DNA of 64,000 nucleotides, taken from contig CANCSS010000001.1 in NCBI GenBank assembly GCA_947380905.1, positions 62,001 to 126,000 of the forward strand. The letters run 5' to 3'. The notes beneath the pieces are model-generated. The model saw nothing but the letters and a program-made list of their open reading frames with translations. It was not told the DNA's origin and ran no database searches. Of this stretch, positions 1 through 9,018 are shown piece after piece; position 1 is the first letter of the stretch; each line of letters starts with the position of its first letter. Position numbers and translations under genes: made by a program. This DNA comes from Chitinophagaceae bacterium (lineage in GTDB: Bacteria; Bacteroidota; Bacteroidia; Chitinophagales; Chitinophagaceae).

Positions 1-855
1 CAAATATTTTCTACCCCATGCATTGGCTGGAAATGCTTGTTGAATATAATTATCAGCACTTCCAGAATTTGCAGTACAGGTTAAACTTAATTTTCCGGAA
101 CCTGAAAAAACAGCAATTTTTTTACACGGGCTAGTAGCAGTAGCCACGGATCTAATTCTAGTACCTGTTAAATCTTCCCCTTTATAAGGATTGACTAAAC
201 TAGTTAACTTACCGAAAATATTATAAATTTCGCCTTTATTTAATACCACTCTAATGGTATCTCCTTTTGCATTATTTATTGTATTAGCTGTAGGAATTAT
301 TTCAATATTGGTATTGTCTTCTGTGGCAATTACATAAGAATAGCAATACGAATATGGACTGTTTGAAACCTGAGTGAAATTGATTGAATAATAATCACGC
401 GCCAATGTTGTAACTGGAAATAACAAGCTGGCACCTGAAATACTTCCGTTGTATATATGCGCGTAGGCAATAATATTGGCATCAGATAAAACATGAATGC
501 CTTTCCCAGACTTTCCTTCTTTTGTAAGCCTGGCATCTTCAGGACCTAGTTTTGGTATCGTATCAGAAACCGTAACTTTATTGGCAATTACTTGATAGGT
601 TCTTTTCCAAACAGGAGAAGTATTAGGGATCTCTACAGTGACAGTTGCATTTCGATCCGAAGTGAAATATAAAACCATGTTTTGAGTACCTCCTGTGATG
701 GTATCCTCAGTGCCTTTGCCATTATACATACTAACATGACTTCCATACCCCACCCAAAACTCTTTTCCTTTGTTTGAAAAATCTTGACCTAGACCCGAAA
801 GGGATTTCGAGAATATTAAAAATATTAAAATAAATCTATATACGAAATTGCCCAA
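1..855 (-). CDS. Secreted IgGFc-binding-type protein, 3' part outside window
   Basis: This reading frame runs off the left edge, so only the N-terminal part is present. The frame begins with a hydrophobic signal-like stretch and continues into DFSNKGKEFWVGYGSH, followed by QNMVLYFTSDRNATVTVEIP and later FPANAWGRKY. That pattern is typical of the IgGFc-binding N-terminal domain of large secreted or surface proteins of Bacteroidota, which often end in a gliding/type IX secretion tail; the tail would lie outside the window. No ATG sits at the expected place. A TTG at 855 is my best start, and codons further upstream stay open, so the start is uncertain. Function: probably surface or extracellular; no enzymatic role can be read. 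Confidence 0.7.
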   Translation of the reverse strand, partial: MGNFVYRFILIFLIFSKSLSGLGQDFSNKGKEFWVGYGSHVSMYNGKGTEDTITGGTQNMVLYFTSDRNATVTVEIPNTSPVWKRTYQVIANKVTVSDTIPKLGPEDARLTKEGKSGKGIHVLSDANIIAYAHIYNGSISGASLLFPVTTLARDYYSINFTQVSNSPYSYCYSYVIATEDNTNIEIIPTANTINNAKGDTIRVVLNKGEIYNIFGKLTSLVNPYKGEDLTGTRIRSVATATSPCKKIAVFSGSGKLSLTCTANSGSADNYIQQAFPANAWGRKYL

Positions 856-1011
856 TCTATTTATCTTTAAGTAGTAGACAATAAATTTAATAAAATATTT
901 AATCAGAAACGATAAAAAAAGCTTCAAATAGATAGATAAAAATGTACCTAATAACAAAGACGGAGCCTTCTATTTTTTAATCTACATCAAAAAAGAAAAA
1001 TTAAAGCCTCC

Positions 1012-1386
1012 TTATTTTCTTTGTTTGGCTCTAAAATAATTAATGGCCATCACCCCTAAGATAATCACCAATCCAAAAAATTCTCTCGATTCTTCTACCC
1101 AAGGTTTTTCGGCCTTCATGGTAGAGGCAATACTTGTTGCATCGTGAAATTTTATCCAGTCTATGATACCATTGGTATCAAACATTTTATAAATGGCATA
1201 AGCCCCAAATACTAAGAAGCCAGCCCAATAGGCCTTTTTATTGATTGGCTTTTGTTTTACTTCACAATAACACAATACGGCAGGATACAAATAAATAGGG
1301 ACCCATAAATAAGGATCAGGATCATTGTATTGAACTGCTGCAAATAGAATAAATACAAAGATAAATAGGGTGTTGAAGGTTTTCAT
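1012..1386 (-). CDS. TMEM220-like small membrane protein
   Basis: A 124-residue protein with about four hydrophobic helices (residues 3-19, 25-42, 51-68 and 102-118). The first loop carries QYNDPDPYLW, the hallmark of the transmembrane 220 family found in bacteria and animals, whose function is unknown. It ends in a short basic tail. It lies 46 bases downstream of the formylglycine-generating enzyme gene on the same strand and could be the last gene of that operon, but nothing in the protein ties it to sulfatase chemistry. The start is an ATG and the length is usual for the family. Confidence 0.7.
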   Translation of the reverse strand: MKTFNTLFIFVFILFAAVQYNDPDPYLWVPIYLYPAVLCYCEVKQKPINKKAYWAGFLVFGAYAIYKMFDTNGIIDWIKFHDATSIASTMKAEKPWVEESREFFGLVIILGVMAINYFRAKQRK

Positions 1387-1432
1387 AATCTAAATTTAAT
1401 AAAAAAAAGGAAGCTAGTAACCAATTATAATT

Positions 1433-2578
1433 TTATTTTTTTAAATCCTGTACACATCTAAATCCAGTATGCTCTAAACTAGTATCAGGACTACTCTTCA
1501 TTCTTCTTGAAACTCGATATCCAGAGCAATAAGCGTCATTGCATAAAAAACTTCCACCACGTAATACTCTTTTTTGCGTATAAGGTTCGTCTGGATCATA
1601 ACTACTGGCTGGACCTGCAGGGTCAATGGTTTCTTTATCCTTTAAGGAAGTATAGTAATCATTTTTATACCAATCACTACACCATTCCCAAACATTCCCA
1701 GCCATATCGTATAAGCCATACCCATTGGGTAAAAATGTTTTAACGGGTGCAGCAAGTTCATAGCCATCTTTTTTTTCATTCAGGTAAGGAAACTTTCCTT
1801 CCCAAGTATTGGCTTTAGGTTGGCCTTCATTGATAGGTTCATTACCCCATGGATAAATTTGTTCTTTAAGCCCACCTCTTGATGCAAACTCCCATTCGGC
1901 CTCGGTTGGCAATCTTTTTCCAGCCCATTTACTATAGGCGTTCGCATCATCCCAACTTACTTGCACTACAGGAAAATTCTCTTTACCAATAATGGAAGAA
2001 TTAGGGCCATCTGGATGTTGCCAATCTGCACCAGCCATCCATTCCCACCATTGACTGTAATTATTTAAATCAACTGGGCCTTTGGCCGATTTAAATACCA
2101 ATGAAGCAGCCACTAATAATTCCTCGGCAGGCTTGGGCGTACCGGGTGGTACTGATTTTTTTAATTCTTCCCAATCTGGTTTTCTTTCTGCAGTAGTAAT
2201 ATATCCAGTGGCATCTATAAACTTTTTAAATTGCGCATTGGTCACTTCGGTTACGTCTATATAAAACGAATGCACAGTTACTTTGTGTTTAGGAAATTCA
2301 TCTCTATCCGCTTGGTCATTGTCTCCGCCCATGTTAAATGTACCGGCAGGAATTAAAGCCATCCCTTGGGTAGAACTAACTTCACTGATATGAAATACGG
2401 TACTGTCATGGGTTATAGAAAATCTAGAAGGTATTTTCATACAACATGCAGGGACCGTATCTTTGGTTTTTGTACTTGCTTGCGCCATTAGGCCATTGCC
2501 TATGATACATAAAATAAGCGCAGCAACACTTACTACTATTTTATACCTTCTACTAAAATATTTCAAAGTGTAATTCAA
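1433..2578 (-). CDS. Formylglycine-generating enzyme (sulfatase-modifying factor)
   Basis: A 381-residue exported protein of the FGE-sulfatase family. It oxidises the cysteine in the sulfatase C-x-[PA]-x-R motif to formylglycine. An N-terminal hydrophobic segment (about residues 13-33) suggests a signal peptide or anchor. The fold begins at MALIPAGTFNMGG, with typical blocks RLPTEAEWEFA and GNVWEWCSDWY. The catalytic cysteine pair is present in RGGSFLCNDAYCSGYR as C346 and C351, which match Cys336/Cys341 of human FGE, so an active aerobic copper-type enzyme is expected. No ATG fits: the frame opens with TTG at 2578, one base after the stop of the preceding sulfatase gene, which implies translational coupling. 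It modifies the two sulfatases encoded just upstream, probably in the periplasm or during export. Bacterial homologues that serve other proteins exist, but the context makes FGE the best call. Confidence 0.88.
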   Translation of the reverse strand: MNYTLKYFSRRYKIVVSVAALILCIIGNGLMAQASTKTKDTVPACCMKIPSRFSITHDSTVFHISEVSSTQGMALIPAGTFNMGGDNDQADRDEFPKHKVTVHSFYIDVTEVTNAQFKKFIDATGYITTAERKPDWEELKKSVPPGTPKPAEELLVAASLVFKSAKGPVDLNNYSQWWEWMAGADWQHPDGPNSSIIGKENFPVVQVSWDDANAYSKWAGKRLPTEAEWEFASRGGLKEQIYPWGNEPINEGQPKANTWEGKFPYLNEKKDGYELAAPVKTFLPNGYGLYDMAGNVWEWCSDWYKNDYYTSLKDKETIDPAGPASSYDPDEPYTQKRVLRGGSFLCNDAYCSGYRVSRRMKSSPDTSLEHTGFRCVQDLKK

Positions 2579-2579
2579 T

Positions 2580-4046
2580 TTAATTAATTTTTTTTACCAA
2601 TTTCCCAACAGGTCTTACATTTTCACCTACCCTGTTTTGTAAATCATCTCCCAAATCCTTTCTTGCTTCTTCGGCCAATTTATTTAATTCACTTACTATT
2701 GATGGATTTTGATTTTTCACATCATATGCTTCCGATGGGTCTCTTCTTAAGTCGTACAAAGCATAAGGCATGATAATATTTTCAGGGGTATTGCCAGGAT
2801 ATCCATCTTTACCAGGCACTTGATTCAAATACGATCTAGAAGGATGCTCAAATACCAATTTCCAATTATCTCTTCTAACAGCTTCCAAAGAATTTTTTCT
2901 GTAATAATAAAGAAAATTTTTGCGTGGTGTTGCGTTCATGTCCCCATTAAAAATAGGCATCAAACTTACCCCATCAATTTTATTTTCGGGCAATGCTAAT
3001 TTACAGATGCTGGCGATGGTTGGCAAAATATCAATCGCAGAAACCAATTGATTGCAAATTTGACCGGCTTTAATATTTCCTTTCCATCTTACAATAAATG
3101 GGACTCTGTGCCCTCCTTCAAAGCTAGTACCCTTGCCTTCTCTAAAGCCACCTGCATTGCCTGCATGATTTCCGTAGTTCAACCAAGGTCCATTGTCACT
3201 TGTAAATATGACAATGGTATTTTTGTCCAAACCATTGGACTTCAAAGTTTCCAGAATACGGCCTATTCCTGCATCCACTTCTTGAATAACATCCCCAAAC
3301 AAGCCTTGCTTACTTGTGCCTCTGAATTTTTTTGATGCATTGATAGGAACATGTGGCATATTGTGTGCTAGGTATAAAAAGAAGGGTTTGTTTTTATTTT
3401 TTTTAATAAAGGAGATGGCTGCATCCGTGTATAACCCTGTCAAAGTAGATTGATCTTCTAATGTTTTTATTTCTGCTATTTTTTCATTGTCTTTGATGAT
3501 AGGTAAAACAGGATGCTTTGATTTAAAATTTTCTGGCTTAGCAGGGGTACCATCATATTCCATAGGCCACATATCATTTGAATAAGGAATACCAAGGTAT
3601 TCGTCAAACCCCTGTTGCAATGGAAGAAATTCTTTATTGTCTCCTAAATGCCATTTGCCAAAAATAGCTGTGGCATATTTTTTTTGTTTCATCATCTCTG
3701 CAATGGTCACTTCACTATGTGCCAAACCCGTTTCACTTCTTGGACCTAATGCGCCAGCAATTCCAACCCTGTTGGCATAACATCCTGTAAGTAAGGCAGC
3801 TCTAGAAGCGCTACAAACGGCTTGCGGCGTTAAGTAATTGGTAAATCGAATTCCGTCCAATGCCAATTGATCAATATTCGGGGTACGAATATCCAAGGCC
3901 CCATAACAGGATAAATCTCCATAGCCCAAATCGTCCATCAAAACCAAGACAATATTGGGCGCTGATTCTTTTTTTTGTGAAAACCCTGCATGTGCAATGA
4001 GTAGGGTACAAAAAATAAAAATGTATTTTACTTTATTAATACGCAT
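2580..4046 (-). CDS. Arylsulfatase-family sulfatase (S1), CSASR type
   Basis: A 488-residue S1 sulfatase with a signal peptide (residues 1-23, cut near GFSQ). It hydrolyses a sulfate ester, but the substrate is unknown. The metal-binding start NIVLVLMDDLGYGD is followed by the activation motif C78-S-A-S-R with AALLTG, which must be converted to formylglycine. Later blocks include GKWHLGD, FTSDNGPW and a C-terminal YDLRRDPSEAYD typical of the family. Length is normal. It is the middle gene of a three-gene minus-strand operon: 15 bases after the other sulfatase and 1 base before the formylglycine-generating enzyme. The nearby GH29-GH16 enzyme points to a sulfated polysaccharide or glycan as the likely target, but this is inference from context. 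Confidence 0.88.
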   Translation of the reverse strand: MRINKVKYIFIFCTLLIAHAGFSQKKESAPNIVLVLMDDLGYGDLSCYGALDIRTPNIDQLALDGIRFTNYLTPQAVCSASRAALLTGCYANRVGIAGALGPRSETGLAHSEVTIAEMMKQKKYATAIFGKWHLGDNKEFLPLQQGFDEYLGIPYSNDMWPMEYDGTPAKPENFKSKHPVLPIIKDNEKIAEIKTLEDQSTLTGLYTDAAISFIKKNKNKPFFLYLAHNMPHVPINASKKFRGTSKQGLFGDVIQEVDAGIGRILETLKSNGLDKNTIVIFTSDNGPWLNYGNHAGNAGGFREGKGTSFEGGHRVPFIVRWKGNIKAGQICNQLVSAIDILPTIASICKLALPENKIDGVSLMPIFNGDMNATPRKNFLYYYRKNSLEAVRRDNWKLVFEHPSRSYLNQVPGKDGYPGNTPENIIMPYALYDLRRDPSEAYDVKNQNPSIVSELNKLAEEARKDLGDDLQNRVGENVRPVGKLVKKIN

Positions 4047-4061
4047 GGTATTTATTTTAAA

Positions 4062-5618
4062 TTATTTCTTTAATTGATTTTCTTTTTCTAAAATAGCTTT
4101 TGCCTCTTTGTCCTGATATTTATCTATCAATAGATTAAGCTTCGTTTTTAAATTAGCGATGGTAGATTGATATTTTTTTTCATCAATTCCATTTTTCATT
4201 TCACTTGGGTCATTTTTTAAATCGTAAAATTCCCAGGTGGTAGTAGCATTGTAGAATCGAATTAATTTGTACTGTGTAGTACGTATGCCAAAATGAGGGC
4301 TTACATGATGTGGCTCTGGATATTCATAGTAATGATAGTAAAGCTCGTCCTTCCATTGCTTAATTTGATTGTTTTTTAATAAAGGTACCAGCGATATCCC
4401 CTGTACTTCGGCAGGTATCTTCACATGTGCTAGATCCAAAATAGTGGGTGCCCAGTCTATGTTAGAAGCAAATCTGGTGATGTTGGTACCTGGCTTAATC
4501 ATTTTCGGATACCTGATTAAGAACGGCGTCTTTAATGATTCTTCATACATAAATCTTTTATCAAACCAGCCATGCTCACCCAAATAAAATCCCTGATCTG
4601 ATACATAAATTAGCACCGTATTTTCAACCAAATTATTTTTATCCAAGTAATCAAGAATCTTACCAATATTTCTATCCATAGATTTTGCTACGGCAAGATA
4701 ATCTTTCATGTAACGTTGAAATTTCCAAGCAGATAACTCCTTTCCGGTTAATTTCTTTTCATCAAATTCTTTGGTTACTCCATCGTAATATTTTTTTAGC
4801 ACAGCGCGTTGTTCGTCATTGAGTCTTTTAAAGTCCCCTGTTTTATAATCCATATGCACTTTTACATCTTCATTCATGCGCATTGTTTTTTCTACGGTCA
4901 TATCCTGGCGCATAGCTGCATCTCTTCCTTCATAGGTATCATAAAAATTAGTCGGTAAAGGAAACTGGATGGCGTCATAAGCGCCCAAGTCGGGTAAATC
5001 TGGGATCCATTCTCTATGCGTTGCTTTCTCTCCAACCACCAAACAAAAAGGTTTATTCTGATCTCTACTATTTAACCACGCTAAAGATTTTTCGGTAATG
5101 ATGTTAGTAACATATCCATTTTGTTGAATTGTATCTTTATGGCTACTAATAAAATCTGGATTATAATAATTGCCCTGCCCTCTTAATATGTTGAAGTAAT
5201 CAAAACCTTGTGGCAAATTTCCCAAATGCCATTTACCTACCCAAGCTGTTTGATAATTATTTTCTTGAAGCAAGCGTGAAAAAAGAAATTGATTGACGTC
5301 GAATTTTTTTTCATTTAAAGGATACCCATTTTGATGGCTGTACTTTCCAGTTAACAGGGTAGCTCTACTTGGACCACAGATGGAATTGGTCACAAATGAA
5401 TTTTGAAATATAGCCCCTTCTTTTGCAATGCGGTCAATATTGGGTGTGGTCATTAATTTACCGCCATAAGCTCCAATCGCTTGATAGGCATGGTCATCAG
5501 AAATGATGAAAACAATATTGGGCTGCTTTGGCGTATTGTTTGTTTGACCATAAGACTTGGTACCGATGGTACCTAGAAGAAGCAAAGAAAAGAAGGCAAT
5601 TCTAAGGGAATTAAACAT
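4062..5618 (-). CDS. Sulfatase (S1 family), CGPSR type
   Basis: A 518-residue exported sulfatase with a signal peptide ending near SYGQ. The metal site NIVFIISDDHAYQAIGAYGG is followed by C81-G-P-S-R in SICGPSRATLLTGKYSHQNG, then GKWHLG, DQGFYLGEHGWFDKR and a C-terminal WEFYDLKNDPSEM. This pattern resembles the S1_11 and related sulfatases often described as N-acetylglucosamine-6-sulfatase-like, but substrate cannot be decided from sequence. It is the first gene of the sulfatase/sulfatase/formylglycine-generating-enzyme operon. The 74 bases to the arginase gene upstream are too few to tell whether it has its own promoter. Both sulfatases have the cysteine-type motif, so both depend on the encoded activating enzyme. 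Confidence 0.88.
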   Translation of the reverse strand: MFNSLRIAFFSLLLLGTIGTKSYGQTNNTPKQPNIVFIISDDHAYQAIGAYGGKLMTTPNIDRIAKEGAIFQNSFVTNSICGPSRATLLTGKYSHQNGYPLNEKKFDVNQFLFSRLLQENNYQTAWVGKWHLGNLPQGFDYFNILRGQGNYYNPDFISSHKDTIQQNGYVTNIITEKSLAWLNSRDQNKPFCLVVGEKATHREWIPDLPDLGAYDAIQFPLPTNFYDTYEGRDAAMRQDMTVEKTMRMNEDVKVHMDYKTGDFKRLNDEQRAVLKKYYDGVTKEFDEKKLTGKELSAWKFQRYMKDYLAVAKSMDRNIGKILDYLDKNNLVENTVLIYVSDQGFYLGEHGWFDKRFMYEESLKTPFLIRYPKMIKPGTNITRFASNIDWAPTILDLAHVKIPAEVQGISLVPLLKNNQIKQWKDELYYHYYEYPEPHHVSPHFGIRTTQYKLIRFYNATTTWEFYDLKNDPSEMKNGIDEKKYQSTIANLKTKLNLLIDKYQDKEAKAILEKENQLKK

Positions 5619-5692
5619 GTGATTAGGCTTTGGTAAATACTACCTTAAATATACTCAAATAATCGATTTTCACGAAGCCTAAATTCTGAAAT

Positions 5693-6643
5693 TTATTGGG
5701 GCATTAACCGTGCAGCTAGATGATCCAAAACCTGAAAAGCAGTTTCGGCCATTTTATTCCCTTTATTGTCTAACAAAGGATTGATTTCTGTAAATTCTAT
5801 ACAAACTACTTTTTGAGTCGCTATAAAACGATCCATAATTTCTATAATTTCAACATCAAAAAATCCAACCGGCACTGGGGTGCCAGTGCCATAGGAAACA
5901 GAATCACAATCCATAGAATCTACATCAAATGAAATATAAATAAGATCGCAATTTTTCAATTTTTCAATGGCTTCGTTAATACAAACCAATATACTTTTAA
6001 CTCGCACTTCTTCTACTTTAAAAAATTGAATCTTGTTTTGATGGATTATTTTTTCTTCGGCTTGCTCAAAATCTCGCAGGCCAAAATAAACTAAATGATC
6101 GGGGGTAATTTTTGGTCCAGGCAATCCAATATTTTTTAAATGTTCCCAATGCGTTTGCGTAGGTTCCCCAGGTACATTGATCTGACAATTTAAATTATCA
6201 AACGCCAATGCAGCAGCTAAAGGCATGCCATGAATATTGCCCGAAGGAGAAGTAAAGGGTGAATGCAAGTCGGCATGTGCGTCTATCCATACAACCCCTA
6301 TTGTTTTAGTTGGGTAAGCAGCTTTGATTCCACTGATGGTACCTAATGCAGAAGAATGATCGCCAGATAAAACAATCGGAAAATAACCATCGATCAAATT
6401 TTGTGCTACTACTTTTGAAACACGCTCGCATTGCTCCGTTACATGCTCAATTCTTTTAGCAAAATTATTATTGACCTTATTATAAATGGTTTCATTATGT
6501 GTTTCAACATCTTGATAGGCATGTCTGTGAAAAAAATCATTCTGGCAATTAATGGCGGCAATCTCTATGGCATCAATGCCCATATCTGAACCCCTGGTGC
6601 CCGCACCAATATCAGATCTATTTTTGATGAGTTTAATTTTCAT
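5693..6643 (-). CDS. Arginase/agmatinase-family ureohydrolase
   Basis: A binuclear manganese ureohydrolase of 316 residues, likely cytoplasmic, hydrolysing a guanidino or formimino substrate (arginine, agmatine or formiminoglutamate). Metal-ligand blocks are all present: GDH at 94-96, DAHAD at 121-125 and SFDVD with D240 and D242, followed by GTGTPVPVGF. The opening IKNRSDIGAGTRG and the SPSGNIHGMP loop are arginase-like, so arginase is my first choice. The frame is open for 23 more codons upstream, but I place the start at the ATG at 6643: it is preceded by GGAG at a sensible distance and removes an unlikely hydrophobic N-terminus. It sits between the sulfatase operon and the divergent glycoside hydrolase and has no obvious partner gene. 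Confidence 0.82.
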   Translation of the reverse strand: MKIKLIKNRSDIGAGTRGSDMGIDAIEIAAINCQNDFFHRHAYQDVETHNETIYNKVNNNFAKRIEHVTEQCERVSKVVAQNLIDGYFPIVLSGDHSSALGTISGIKAAYPTKTIGVVWIDAHADLHSPFTSPSGNIHGMPLAAALAFDNLNCQINVPGEPTQTHWEHLKNIGLPGPKITPDHLVYFGLRDFEQAEEKIIHQNKIQFFKVEEVRVKSILVCINEAIEKLKNCDLIYISFDVDSMDCDSVSYGTGTPVPVGFFDVEIIEIMDRFIATQKVVCIEFTEINPLLDNKGNKMAETAFQVLDHLAARLMPQ

Positions 6644-6838
6644 AGTGCTCCATTTTAAACGTATTGATAGTACAAAGGTCGTTAAATAAAATTCAATAAA
6701 ATAATTATTCAAACCTAACCGAATGGAGTTATCAATTTATTAACACACTACCCTTAAAGCTGCGATTTACATTATTAATTCGTATTTTAAGTAATATATT
6801 TATACTGACCAATAATTTATAATTTTTAAATACGCCCT

Positions 6839-8995
6839 ATGAAACCTATTTTTTTAACTTGCCTTCTTGTAGGATTATTCCAATTAGGTCATGGTCAAAT
6901 TACAGAAGTATTGCCCAGTGCAAAACAACAAGCGTGGATAGAAAATGAAATTGGTGTGATTATCCATTTAGACATTAATATTTTTGCTCCTGAAACTTTT
7001 AACTACGAAAAAAAAGAAACCCTTCCTCCTTTAACTGCGTTTAATCCTTCCAAACTAAACACAGACCAATGGATTCAGGCTGCCAAAGCCGCTGGCGCTA
7101 AATATGCAGTACTCACTGCAAAACATGGAACTGGTTTTTGTTTATGGAATACTAAAGTGCACAAATACCACACAGGCAATACCCCTATAAAAAAAGATGT
7201 ACTGGCTGCTTTTATAAAATCCTGTAAAAAATATGGTATCAAACCGGGGGTTTATTACAATACCAATATGAATACCTACTATGATGCTGGGTACAAACCC
7301 ATGTCTGATGCAGATAGGCTAAAATACAATCAAGCAGTATATCAACAATTAGAAGAGCTCTGGTCTGAATATGGATCCTTGTACGAAATTTGGTTTGATG
7401 GTGGCATCATGTCAGATAAAAAAACGGGCATTGCAGATAAAGTAAAAACACTATTAAAAAAATACCAACCCAACGCTTGTCTGTTTCAAGGTCCTCCTGG
7501 TATGAATAATATTTTAAGATGGGTTGAAAATGAAGACGGAAGAACTCCCTACCCATTTTGGAGCCGAATCAATTCTGTTATCAATAATAAAGGACAGGAA
7601 GAAATTGTGAATGGGCCTGGCGATCCTAATGGCAAATATTGGGTAAGTGCTGAAGCAGACTTTCCCAATAGAAATAAAAGCGCTTGGAATGGCGGTTGGT
7701 TGTGGAGAGCCAATCAAGAGCAATATCTTTTTACTGCAAATGATTTAATGAGCAGGTATTATACATCTGTAGGCAACAATACCAATATGCTAATAGGAAT
7801 GGGTATCGATACTTCTGGACGGTTTCCCGAAGCGGATGCTAAAGTATTTGCAGCTTTTGGTGATAAACTTAAAAAAAGAAAACAAGCCACCATCGATTCT
7901 TTAACTGGTATGGGCAATTTGCACCAGATTACTTTTAAGAAGCCTACAAAAATTAATGAAATTGAAATAGGTGAAGATATTTCAAAGGGTGAAAATATTA
8001 AAGGCTACACCGTTGAGGTTTTGCAAAAAGGAGTTTGGAAAAAAGTAGTAGAAGGAATTTCTATAGGTCACAAACGAATTCAACAATTCAATACCGTAGA
8101 AGTAGATGCATGTAAATTAACGATTACTGCAGCCATTAAAAAACCTACCATCAAAAGTTTTAAAGCTATTTTTTTTGATCCATTTCAAAAAGATGAAAAT
8201 TATATTTTTATTCAAAAAAAAGAACGAAGAAATGATACCACAAAATGGAAACTGGTATGGGAAGACAATTTTGACAAAGCTACTTTAGATACCAATTACT
8301 GGAGTAGAATTGGCTTGTTTACTACCCCAAAATGGAAAACGCCCATAGAAAAATGGAGAGAGGTTACTGGCTGCTTTAGGTACATTTCCTCCACCAATGA
8401 TAGCGTCGTCTATTTTGATAAAGAAAATATTTACTTAAGTGGGATAGTCAACAATGACACCCTTAATGGCGACCCTCGTCCTATGCTTACAGGTGGAATT
8501 TATAGCTGGAATAAATTTGCCTTTCAATATGGCCGTATCGAAATCAAAGCCAAATTAGATGCAGCTTATGGTTCTTGGCCTGCTATTTGGATGATGTCTG
8601 AAAAAGAAATCTACCCCAACCAACACAATGGAGAAATGGATATCATGGAAAAATTAAACCATGATGCCTTTGCTTATCAAACGACACACAATCATTATAC
8701 CATTACCCTAAAAAAAGAAGTGCCAAAAAAATTCAATACCGCTAAAATAAATACCAATGACTACAATGTATATAGTGTTAGTTGGTACCCAGATAAATTA
8801 GTGTATGCCATTAATGGAATTGAAACCATCACTTACCCCAAAGTGCCATCAGCTGGCACTTATCAATGGCCCTTTGACCAGCCTTTCTATTTAATTATTG
8901 ACCAACAATTAGAAGGTAGTTGGCCTGGTAAAGTAACCAACCCAAAAGAATTGCCTACACGCATGATTGTAGATTGGGTGAGATTGTATCAATAG
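6839..8995 (+). CDS. Bifunctional GH29 alpha-L-fucosidase-like / GH16 endo-glycanase
   Basis: A 718-residue exported protein (signal peptide residues 1-19) joining two glycoside hydrolases. Residues about 25-345 form a GH29 domain: TAKHGTGFCLW and EIWFDGG are classic, and D187 is the expected nucleophile. Residues about 350-450 look like the beta-sandwich (F5/8-like) domain that usually follows GH29. From WKLVWEDNFD (about residue 473) to the end is a GH16 domain with GEMDIMEK, giving catalytic E599, D601 and E604. Both active sites look intact. GH29 removes terminal L-fucose or a related sugar; GH16 cuts beta-glucans or galactans internally. It is divergent from the sulfatase operon, so a fucosylated and sulfated glycan is a reasonable guess. 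No SusC/SusD pair accompanies it. The joined architecture is unusual. Confidence 0.88.
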   Translation: MKPIFLTCLLVGLFQLGHGQITEVLPSAKQQAWIENEIGVIIHLDINIFAPETFNYEKKETLPPLTAFNPSKLNTDQWIQAAKAAGAKYAVLTAKHGTGFCLWNTKVHKYHTGNTPIKKDVLAAFIKSCKKYGIKPGVYYNTNMNTYYDAGYKPMSDADRLKYNQAVYQQLEELWSEYGSLYEIWFDGGIMSDKKTGIADKVKTLLKKYQPNACLFQGPPGMNNILRWVENEDGRTPYPFWSRINSVINNKGQEEIVNGPGDPNGKYWVSAEADFPNRNKSAWNGGWLWRANQEQYLFTANDLMSRYYTSVGNNTNMLIGMGIDTSGRFPEADAKVFAAFGDKLKKRKQATIDSLTGMGNLHQITFKKPTKINEIEIGEDISKGENIKGYTVEVLQKGVWKKVVEGISIGHKRIQQFNTVEVDACKLTITAAIKKPTIKSFKAIFFDPFQKDENYIFIQKKERRNDTTKWKLVWEDNFDKATLDTNYWSRIGLFTTPKWKTPIEKWREVTGCFRYISSTNDSVVYFDKENIYLSGIVNNDTLNGDPRPMLTGGIYSWNKFAFQYGRIEIKAKLDAAYGSWPAIWMMSEKEIYPNQHNGEMDIMEKLNHDAFAYQTTHNHYTITLKKEVPKKFNTAKINTNDYNVYSVSWYPDKLVYAINGIETITYPKVPSAGTYQWPFDQPFYLIIDQQLEGSWPGKVTNPKELPTRMIVDWVRLYQ

Positions 8996-9018
8996 CTTCA
9001 ATTTAAGCATAAAATATT

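Noticed and set aside
330-536. Minus-strand 68-codon reading frame near the left edge
   Set aside because: It lies out of frame inside the larger IgGFc-type protein that runs through the whole region from about 855 to the edge.
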